Source of the DNA: Deltaproteobacteria bacterium
Lineage (GTDB): Bacteria; Myxococcota_A; UBA9160; SMWR01
Direction of reading: 5' to 3'
Assembly (NCBI GenBank): GCA_019310425.1
Contig: JAFDEI010000052.1
Coordinates: forward strand, 1-34,427
Length of the DNA stretch: 34,427 nt
Positions within the stretch are counted from its first letter, which is position 1, and the number at the start of each line of letters is the position of its first letter. The position numbers were made by a program, and so were the translations under genes. Below, in pieces: positions 8,228-14,707 of the stretch. The notes below the pieces were generated by a model that did no database searches, was not told the DNA's origin, and saw only the letters and a list, made by a program, of their open reading frames with translations.

Positions 8228-10056
8228 GGTTCCGGGGTATTGCGCAATCTCAAGACCAAGGCACGACGCGTCCGGTAGAGGACCTGGAGTTCGCCCTTGC
8301 GCATTCCGTCGTGGAGAATCGCCATTACCGGAAATTCCATGGGTTTCAGCACGACGATGTATCGGATGTTGCCGCGCTCGCGCTTGAGCACCGATTTCAG
8401 CGAGTCGGGGTTTCGCAACGGCCAGAACTCGCTCGCGGCCGCATCGCGGTCGAGATAGACGTATTCCGCGAGATCAGGAAGCGATGACAGCAGGCGATAG
8501 TTGGTGAGGATCCGGCCCTCGAAGCCGTGGCGCTCGAGGTAGCTGTAGAGGAACGCGTTGATTTCGTCGTTGCCGAGGTCGCGCAGTGCGCGGTCGTGTA
8601 GGGCAGCGATCCGGCCGCTTTCCATGACTCCGAACGTGAGTACGATCGCGGCCAACAGCGCCGCCGCGCCACCCCGATGGGCGGCGCGCGGCCATCGCTG
8701 CCACTGCGCGCGCAACCAATCGCCCGCCACCACTGCGCCGGTTGCGGCGGAGAGGCCGATGAACGGGAACGCGAGTGCGAGATTGCGCTGGTCGTAGCTG
8801 AACAACAGAACCCAGATCAAGGTGAAGGGCAGCGTGATCGCCACGGTTATCGCCGCGGTGCGCCGTGTGAATGCCGACAGCGCGACCCCGAGCGCCACGC
8901 TCCACAGCAGCGGCGACGACAGGTGCAGCTCCCAGATCTTCCAGGCGCGGACGGCGCGTTCCGGGAACGAACGTCCGCGGTGGACACCCGATGACGACGC
9001 ATTGCCCGGTACGTCGAATCCCTGAATCACCTGGATTTGCTTGAAGAGGTACCACGGTGCGATCAGCAGCAGAAGTGCTGCGGTGACGCCTGCGATGATT
9101 CGCAGGCGTTCGGCGGAATTGGCCGTGGGCATGTGTTTGTGCAGGAAGGCGTAGAGCAGGAACGGGAAGAGTAAGGCCAGATAGAGCCCGGCCTGCTTCG
9201 TCAAGGCACAACCGATTACGAACGCGGTCGCCACCGCGATGGTCGCGCGCCCGCGCGCACGGTCGCCGTCGTCGTTCCAGCTGGCGAGCAGGTAGAAGGG
9301 CGCCAGCGCAAAGAATGCAACCGGCAAGTCGGCGTAACCCGACGCAATGTAGCGGCCGTTCGAGAACGACATCAGCGCTGCAGTCAGTACCGCTGCGAGC
9401 AGGTATTCGGGGCGGGAACGGCGCAGTCCCGCGTCGATGAACATCCCCACCGTGGTGAGCGGGAAGAGAACCGACAGGCCCTTCGGCAGGAATTGGAGCG
9501 GTACCCCTGCGAGCGTGTAGAGCATCGCCCAATTGGCCGGGAGCAACTGCGGGTAGCGAAGCGTCCAAACCGGCAACTGCCCGTTCGTCCAGTCCAGTGC
9601 CCAGCGATTCCACGAAACCAGTGCGTCGTAGCCCTCGAAGATGCTCGTGAACGCAGCGGGCAGGAACATCGCGATCCAGGCCAGCGATGCGATTCCGAGT
9701 AGCAGTAGTAGTAGTCGCCCGCCTGAGACCGCGTGTGGATCCGCGGCCTTGCTCGGGATCAAGAATCGCGTCACGCGCACCGCCGCGGGTTCCGCAGGAC
9801 CCCGGGCAGGGCGGGATTGCTGCAGCCGGAACAGCGCGAGGATCTCGATCGCGATCAGCGCGCACAGCCAGGTGCGAGCCTGCAATCCGAGCAAGTTGAG
9901 CAGCAATGTGACGTGGTAGTTCGCAATGAGGCTGAGCCCGAAGGAGATCGTCCAGGTCTTCGCGAGCCCGTCGTCGAGCCGAAGCCAGCGCGCGATCAGA
10001 TAGCCGGGGAGGAAAGCCACCTGCACCAGTGCGATGAGGCTCCAGAGGAGTGTCAC
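8224..10056 (-). CDS. Polytopic membrane protein, GT-C (ArnT/PMT)-like
   Basis: 610 aa with about 11-12 hydrophobic segments and a soluble C-terminal tail of about 100 residues. The segment FEGYDALVSWNRWALDW between membrane helices 4 and 5 has acidic and aromatic residues in the first large periplasmic loop, as in GT-C enzymes that use polyprenyl-phosphate sugars. No exact family was recognised, so a glycosyltransferase call is an inference from topology and from the neighbouring GT2-GtrA gene. GTG start at 10056, in the short segment that separates it from the divergent kinase gene; a CAGAGG-N7-CCTCTG inverted repeat straddles this start (10043-10061). First gene of the minus-strand set. 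It could also be a flippase or a ligase-like protein. Confidence 0.65.
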   Translation of the reverse strand: MTLLWSLIALVQVAFLPGYLIARWLRLDDGLAKTWTISFGLSLIANYHVTLLLNLLGLQARTWLCALIAIEILALFRLQQSRPARGPAEPAAVRVTRFLIPSKAADPHAVSGGRLLLLLLGIASLAWIAMFLPAAFTSIFEGYDALVSWNRWALDWTNGQLPVWTLRYPQLLPANWAMLYTLAGVPLQFLPKGLSVLFPLTTVGMFIDAGLRRSRPEYLLAAVLTAALMSFSNGRYIASGYADLPVAFFALAPFYLLASWNDDGDRARGRATIAVATAFVIGCALTKQAGLYLALLFPFLLYAFLHKHMPTANSAERLRIIAGVTAALLLLIAPWYLFKQIQVIQGFDVPGNASSSGVHRGRSFPERAVRAWKIWELHLSSPLLWSVALGVALSAFTRRTAAITVAITLPFTLIWVLLFSYDQRNLALAFPFIGLSAATGAVVAGDWLRAQWQRWPRAAHRGGAAALLAAIVLTFGVMESGRIAALHDRALRDLGNDEINAFLYSYLERHGFEGRILTNYRLLSSLPDLAEYVYLDRDAAASEFWPLRNPDSLKSVLKRERGNIRYIVVLKPMEFPVMAILHDGMRKGELQVLYRTRRALVLRLRNTPEP

Positions 10057-10184
10057 CTCTGAATCTCTCGTGCCACGACCCGGTCCATTGCTCGGACACT
10101 ATACTCGCCCCAGGGGAATTTGGGCCCGGAAGCGCCGCAGGTTGCGGTGCGAACGGGCCTTCCGCGGCTGAGTCCGAGGTAGCA
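10057..10184. promoter_or_regulatory. Divergent intergenic region with a -10-like box
   Basis: Separates the minus-strand glycan genes from the plus-strand kinase. TATACT at 10100-10105 is one base from the consensus -10 on the plus strand, but no good -35 lies 16-18 bp upstream, so this is only a candidate. Confidence 0.3.
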
Positions 10185-11390
10185 GTGGGACCCGCGCCCG
10201 CCACCGCGTTTGCGCTGCTGGAGCAGATCTTCTGGGTCGGCTTCGATCGACTTGCGGGCCCAGTTCAGTCGCGTCTCGACGGCGTGCCGCTATCGGTTGC
10301 CCAGGTCGACGTGGACTGGGTCGGCGAGGCTCTGCAAGGCGCCTTTTCGGGGGCGGTGGTAGAGCAGGTCGAGCGGCTCGGAGGACACTCCGGCACGACG
10401 ACTCGCGAAACCCTGAAGGTCTTGGTCAGCGGGAACCGCAGCCTGGCTGTGCCGTCGACTTTCTTCCTCAAAATCACGCCTGAGAAATTCTCGACGCGAC
10501 TGTTCACGACACTGCTCGGGTTGGGGTCGTCGGAGGTCGCGTTCTACCGTTCGCTGGGCGATCGTCTGCCCATTCGGGTGCCGCGAGTCTACTGCGCGCG
10601 CCACGCCCGTCGCGGGGGTCGCTTCGTGCTGCTGATGGAGGACCTCGCCTCGGCCGGTGCGCGATTCACCACCAGTGCGAAGCCTGTTTCGCTCGACGAG
10701 GCGCGCGCAGTCATGACGACGCTCGGGCGACTTCACGCGGCATACTGGGAGTCGCCCGAGCTCGATGACGATCTGGCCTGGCTGCGTTCGCCCGAAAACA
10801 ACCCCACTCGAGGCTTCGAGTGGTGGCTCAGTGCGCGTTCGAACCAGCCCGCACTGGCGCGTTTCCGTGATGTGGTGCCGGACCGGGTCCGCGAGAACGC
10901 GCACCGCATCCACGCCGCGCGGCCGCTGCTCGAGGCGCACTGGGCCGCGTTACCGCGGACTTTGATCCACGGTGACCCTCATTCCGGAAACCTGTACTTC
11001 CAGGACGGGGAGGTCGGTTTCTTCGACTGGCAGGTGGTTCAGGCCGGGCACGGGCTGCGGGACGTGAGCTACTTCCTGCTCAATTCGATGGATACTCCGT
11101 TACGTCGATCGCAAGAACGGACGCTGATCGAGCACTATCTGGCTGTTCTGACCGAAAACGGTGTTGCTGCGCCGTCTGCCGCGGCGGCCTGGGAAGAGCA
11201 CCGGCTATTCGCTCTCTACGCCTGGATTGCGATCTCGGTTACTGCTGCGACCGCGGGCCTGCAGGACCAAGAGATCGTCGCGCGTGCGATCGAATCGGTG
11301 GGCCAAGGAGTCGAAGACCTCGACTCGTTCGCGGCTCTCGATGACCTGGTGTCGCGGGCCCCCGAACGGGAACGCACGCATGGCGGCTGA
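10185..11390 (+). CDS. APH/CHK-like small-molecule kinase
   Basis: 401 aa from a GTG at 10185 preceded by GAGGT six bases upstream; an open ATG at 10050 would add 45 low-complexity residues overlapping the opposite gene and is not preferred. The kinase core is visible: Lys in STFFLKITPEKF, hinge FVLLMEDLASAGARF, catalytic Brenner loop LIHGDPHSGNLYF, and metal-binding GFFDWQVVQAGHGLRDVSYFL. This belongs to the aminoglycoside phosphotransferase / choline-ecdysteroid kinase-like superfamily. Many bacterial members are unassigned, so no substrate is claimed and antibiotic resistance should not be assumed. Its stop overlaps the following LolA-like gene by 11 bp, implying co-translation. Confidence 0.85.
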   Translation: MGPAPATAFALLEQIFWVGFDRLAGPVQSRLDGVPLSVAQVDVDWVGEALQGAFSGAVVEQVERLGGHSGTTTRETLKVLVSGNRSLAVPSTFFLKITPEKFSTRLFTTLLGLGSSEVAFYRSLGDRLPIRVPRVYCARHARRGGRFVLLMEDLASAGARFTTSAKPVSLDEARAVMTTLGRLHAAYWESPELDDDLAWLRSPENNPTRGFEWWLSARSNQPALARFRDVVPDRVRENAHRIHAARPLLEAHWAALPRTLIHGDPHSGNLYFQDGEVGFFDWQVVQAGHGLRDVSYFLLNSMDTPLRRSQERTLIEHYLAVLTENGVAAPSAAAAWEEHRLFALYAWIAISVTAATAGLQDQEIVARAIESVGQGVEDLDSFAALDDLVSRAPERERTHGG

Positions 11391-12195
11391 CCGCGGGCGG
11401 AAACGAGGGTGCGTGTTGCTCGTGCTCGTTGCTCTGTTCGCCGCTCCGGGAGCGGGTTCTGCCGAGCTCGAACCCGCACCCGACGGGCTCGTCGCCGCGG
11501 AGATCGCAGAGCGGGCGGAAGTGTTGTTGCGCGGCCGTCGGCGCGTGCTCGACGCGGGCATGACGTTCTGGCAGGGCGGACGCACGGGAAAGCAGGTGAT
11601 CCGGTTTCGAGCAACCGACGATCGAGAGCTGGGACGTTCGCTGATCCGTATCCTCGCGCCCGAAGAAGAGGCGGGCCGCGCATTCCTCAGGCTTCCGCCG
11701 AATGTCTGGACCTGGGTTCCGAAGGATGAACGCTTTGCGCGGATCCCGCCAGGCGAGTGGCACTCGCCATGGCTGGGCGGAGCTTTCGACAACGACGATC
11801 TACTCCATCTCTCGGATCCGGTCGCGGGATTCGAACACCGGTTGCTCGGTGTCGATCCGCAACCGGATGGCATGGTAGGGGTGCGCGCGTACGTGGTCGA
11901 GTCGCGCGCGCGCGCCGGGGCGCGCGGTGCGATCGGGCGGATCGTCTCGTGGATCGAAGTCGACCATGCGACCCCCCTACGACGGGAGTATTATGATGCT
12001 GCAGGAACGCTGGTCCGTGTGCTTCGCTTTGGTGCCATCCGCGAGGTGCAGGGACGGAAATTCCCGCACGTCTGGATCGCGCGGCGCATCGCCTGGGAGG
12101 GCCACGAGACGCGGATCGAAGTGGAGGGCGTCTGGTTCGATCCCGAATTCGATGCGGATACGTTCAGCACGCAGCGATTGAAGTCGCCGGATTGA
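11380..12195 (+). CDS. LolA-like outer membrane lipoprotein-sorting protein
   Basis: 271 aa from the ATG at 11380 that overlaps the kinase stop. Signal peptide: MAADRGRKRG then a hydrophobic LLVLVALFAAPGAGSA. The mature part has the long beta-strand pattern of the LolA/LppX superfamily: an early MTFWQGGRTGKQVIRFRA, RSLIRILAPEEEAGRAFLRL, NVWTWVPKDERFARIP, then IGRIVSWIEVDHATPLRREYYDAAGTLVRVL and a final VEGVWFDPEFDADTFS. These proteins fold into a half-barrel that binds acyl chains; COG2834 members are often encoded with lipid transport systems. No transporter is nearby. With a kinase upstream and a thiol-fold protein downstream the role is unclear. Confidence 0.8.
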   Translation: MAADRGRKRGCVLLVLVALFAAPGAGSAELEPAPDGLVAAEIAERAEVLLRGRRRVLDAGMTFWQGGRTGKQVIRFRATDDRELGRSLIRILAPEEEAGRAFLRLPPNVWTWVPKDERFARIPPGEWHSPWLGGAFDNDDLLHLSDPVAGFEHRLLGVDPQPDGMVGVRAYVVESRARAGARGAIGRIVSWIEVDHATPLRREYYDAAGTLVRVLRFGAIREVQGRKFPHVWIARRIAWEGHETRIEVEGVWFDPEFDADTFSTQRLKSPD

Positions 12196-12217
12196 GCTTC
12201 ATCGCAAGGGGGGTGGC

Positions 12218-12913
12218 ATGAATCGCACACTCGACGTCACCACTTCCGTTCTGTCGACGCTTGCGCGCGGTGGAACCGGCAGCCGAGTCGGGGCTGCGGC
12301 TGTGAGGCCGCCGCAGCTGCTCGAGCTCTACGAGTTCGAGGCTTGCCCGTTCTGTCGCAAGGTGCGCGAGGCGCTGACGATTCTCGACCTCGACGCGATG
12401 ATCCACCCTTGTCCGAAGGGAGGTCCCGGTTTCCGCGAAGAGGTCCGGAAGCGCGGTGGCCGCGCGATGTTTCCGTACTTAGTCGATCCGAATACAGGCA
12501 CCGAAATGTACGAATCCGACGACATCGTGGCCCACCTGTTCCGTGAGTACGGCGACGGTCGGGTACCGTTTGCGTTGTCGCTCGGGCCGCTCACGATCGC
12601 GACCGCGAGCCTGGCGTCGGCCTTTCGCCCGCTGTCCGGTTTGCGATACCGCGAATCGGAGCCACCCGAGTTGCCGCTCGAACTCTACAGCTACGAGGCA
12701 TCGCCGTTCAGTCGGCTTGCGCGCGAGTGCCTGAGCAGCCTCGAGCTGCGCTATCGACTCCACAACGTCGCGCGCGGAAGTGCGGGGCGCGACGCATTCG
12801 TCGAGCGATCGGGGCGGATGATGGTGCCTTTTCTCGTCGACCCCAACACGGGTGTCGAGATGTTCGAGTCTGCGGACATCGTTCGGTATCTCGAAGACAC
12901 TTACGCGCGCTAG
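12218..12913 (+). CDS. Tandem glutaredoxin/GST-N domain protein
   Basis: 231 aa; the start is supported by AAGGGGGG four bases upstream of ATG 12218. Two thioredoxin-fold GST-N units follow each other. Unit 1 (about residues 30-110) has LELYEFEACPFCRKVREAL with an intact CPFC redox pair and FPYLVDPNTGTEMYESDDIVAHLF. Unit 2 (about residues 145-230) has LELYSYEASPFSRLARECL, where both cysteines are serines, and VPFLVDPNTGVEMFESADIVRYL. The repeats are clearly related, so unit 2 is probably a structural or glutathione-binding copy without thiol chemistry. The usual all-alpha GST-C domain is absent. Function: likely thiol or glutathione handling, substrate unknown. Confidence 0.85.
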   Translation: MNRTLDVTTSVLSTLARGGTGSRVGAAAVRPPQLLELYEFEACPFCRKVREALTILDLDAMIHPCPKGGPGFREEVRKRGGRAMFPYLVDPNTGTEMYESDDIVAHLFREYGDGRVPFALSLGPLTIATASLASAFRPLSGLRYRESEPPELPLELYSYEASPFSRLARECLSSLELRYRLHNVARGSAGRDAFVERSGRMMVPFLVDPNTGVEMFESADIVRYLEDTYAR

Positions 12914-12945
12914 TTCTTTCATGCCGCTGGGTGTTTTGCTCGGAC

Positions 12946-13014
12946 GCGGATCGGGTCGGGGGTCCCTCACGCGCCCTTCAAACGGTTGCGAGAGGGACCC
13001 CCGACCCGATCCGC
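12946..13014. repeat. Perfect 23-bp inverted repeat, likely bidirectional terminator
   Basis: Arms 12946-12968 and 12992-13014 are exact reverse complements (G+C-rich, core GATCGGGTCGGGGGTCCC), with a 23-nt interval whose edges can pair three more bases. It lies 32 bp after the stop of the plus-strand gene and 136 bp before the end of mgtE on the minus strand. A terminator is the simple reading, but there is no T-run and the stem is unusually long; a palindromic repeat element is the alternative. Confidence 0.8.
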
Positions 13015-13106
13015 TTCAGGTGGTGCCTCGGCGTGGGAGCGGAAGCGTGGGTCGGGGTGGCTCTGGTATCCATTCGAGGGACGCCGGATTCGGAATCCCA
13101 CTTCCT

Positions 13107-13150
13107 GGGTGTTTGGGGGTGTCTCGTGCGGGTCTGGGGGGTCTGGGGGG
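13107..13150 (+). other. G-rich tract with G-quadruplex potential
   Basis: Five runs of 3-6 G (13107-13109, 13115-13119, 13130-13132, 13136-13141, 13145-13150) occur in 44 bases on the plus strand, ending one base before the mgtE stop codon. On the mgtE transcript the same stretch would be C-rich. Confidence 0.6.
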
Positions 13151-14503
13151 TTAGGTCATTCGGTCGAGGAGGATGGAGGCGATTCCGAGGAAGGAGAAGA
13201 AGGCGAAGACGTCGGTGAAGGTGGTCACGATGACGCCCGCTCCGAGAGCCGGGTCCTGGTCGAGTGCCTTCAGGAGCAATGGCACGCCCGCGCCCATCAG
13301 GCCCGCGATCGCCATCGTGATCAGCATTGCGAGGAATAGCGCCACGCCGATCAGCGGTGTGCCGAGCCACAGGTAGGCGATCACGGCGCTGAGCGCGCCC
13401 ATGGTCGCGCCGATCGCGAGCCCGACGGTGAACTCCTTGCGCGCCGAACGCAGGCCGGTCGAGAACTCGATTTCGCCGAGTGCGATGCCGCGTGTGATCA
13501 CCGTGAGCGCCTGAATGCCGCTGTTGCCCCCCATGCCGGCGACCACCGGCATGAAGAACGCGAGTGCGACCATCTGCTCGATGGTATCATGGAACAAGCC
13601 GACGACCCACGCGGCCATGAAGGCGGTGGCGAGATTGAGGAGCATCCACGGCAGCCGTTTGCGCGCCGACACGTGAGCGGGGCTGTAGACGCGGTCGTCT
13701 TCGGACAGGCCCGCGAGGTGATACATGTCCTCGGTGGCCTCTTCGGTGATGACGTCGATGACGTCGTCGACCGTGATGATGCCGAGCATATGCCCGTCGA
13801 CATCCGTGACCGGAATCGCGAGCAGGTCGTAACGCCGCACCAGCTCTGCGACTTCCTCCTGGTCGGCATCCGCAGAGACCGTTACCGGCACCTGGACCAT
13901 CAGCTCCTGGATCGAGCGGGCTGGGGGTGCTGCGACCAGCCGGCGTAGCGGCACCACGCCCGTGAGCGCGCGTTGGTCGTCGACGACGTAGAGGTAGAGA
14001 ATCGACTCGTCTTCACCGCCGAGCAGGCGGATCGAGTCGATTGCCTCTTGCGAGGTCATCTTCTCGTCCAACGCCACGAAGCTCGTGGTCATCACTCTGC
14101 CCGCGCTGGACTCCGGGTAGAGGTCGGCCTTCTCGAGCTCGGCGCGTTTGTTCTCTGGCAGCCGGCTCACGATGCTGTCGCGCCGTTCTTCCGGCAGCCA
14201 CTCCACCATTTCGAGCAAGTCGTCGATCTCGAGGCGAGCGATTACGTCGGCGAGGCGAGGATCGGTGACCGCGTTGAAGACCTCGGCGAGAATCTCGTGC
14301 GGGAGTTCCCTGAGCGTCCGGGCGGCGCGGCGCTGTCGGAACAGCAGCTCGATCACGACGCGGATCTCGACCGGGCTCAGGCCCGAGAGCAACGGGGCGA
14401 TGTCGGCCGGAGGCATTCGCGCGAGCAGGCGCTCCGCGCGGGTGTGCACTCCGCTTGCGAGCAGGCGGCGCAGAATCCTCGTGGTGACTTCGGGAGTCGC
14501 CAT
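13151..14503 (-). CDS. mgtE: Magnesium transporter MgtE
   Basis: 450 aa from the ATG at 14503; an in-frame TTG at 14533 would add ten residues (MGPDTGPGYG) and is less likely. Order of domains: N-terminal alpha-helical Mg-sensing domain (helical repeats with RLEIDDLLEMVEWLPEERR), two CBS domains (about residues 130-250, ending LGIITVDDVIDVITEEATED), then five membrane segments with the pore signature FFMPVVAGMGGNSGIQALTVITRGI. MgtE dimers gate Mg2+ uptake by Mg2+ binding to the cytosolic domains. A 7-bp hairpin (14511-14528) lies just before the ATG; no M-box or ykkC-like leader was recognised. Monocistronic and divergent from the mannosidase gene. Confidence 0.95.
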   Translation of the reverse strand: MATPEVTTRILRRLLASGVHTRAERLLARMPPADIAPLLSGLSPVEIRVVIELLFRQRRAARTLRELPHEILAEVFNAVTDPRLADVIARLEIDDLLEMVEWLPEERRDSIVSRLPENKRAELEKADLYPESSAGRVMTTSFVALDEKMTSQEAIDSIRLLGGEDESILYLYVVDDQRALTGVVPLRRLVAAPPARSIQELMVQVPVTVSADADQEEVAELVRRYDLLAIPVTDVDGHMLGIITVDDVIDVITEEATEDMYHLAGLSEDDRVYSPAHVSARKRLPWMLLNLATAFMAAWVVGLFHDTIEQMVALAFFMPVVAGMGGNSGIQALTVITRGIALGEIEFSTGLRSARKEFTVGLAIGATMGALSAVIAYLWLGTPLIGVALFLAMLITMAIAGLMGAGVPLLLKALDQDPALGAGVIVTTFTDVFAFFSFLGIASILLDRMT

Positions 14504-14510
14504 GCCGTAC

Positions 14511-14528
14511 CCCGGACCTGTGTCCGGG
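14511..14528. promoter_or_regulatory. Small hairpin just upstream of mgtE start
   Basis: CCCGGAC-CTGT-GTCCGGG, a perfect 7-bp stem ending 8 bases from the mgtE ATG on its transcript, where it would partly cover the ribosome entry site. Function unknown. Confidence 0.4.
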
Positions 14529-14707
14529 CCCAACGGCTATGGGCTCAGGCGCAGGAAGGTGCTTGCAGGCAGCCGTGTTGATGTTCTGGCTGCGGGTCGC
14601 TGTTGGTGTCTTCTTCACTCATGAGAGTCGCGGATTTCTTACAACAGAATCGGTCTACCCGCTAATCGCCTTTACGGCGTTACGGATTCGCAGCGTGCGG
14701 CGCTAGA

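Noticed and set aside
10050-10184. ATG at 10050 as the kinase start
   Set aside because: It overlaps the opposite gene start and adds a low-complexity leader; GTG 10185 has a proper ribosome site.
14504-14707. Possible Mg-sensing riboswitch before mgtE
   Set aside because: Only a small 7-bp hairpin was found; no M-box-like conserved blocks.
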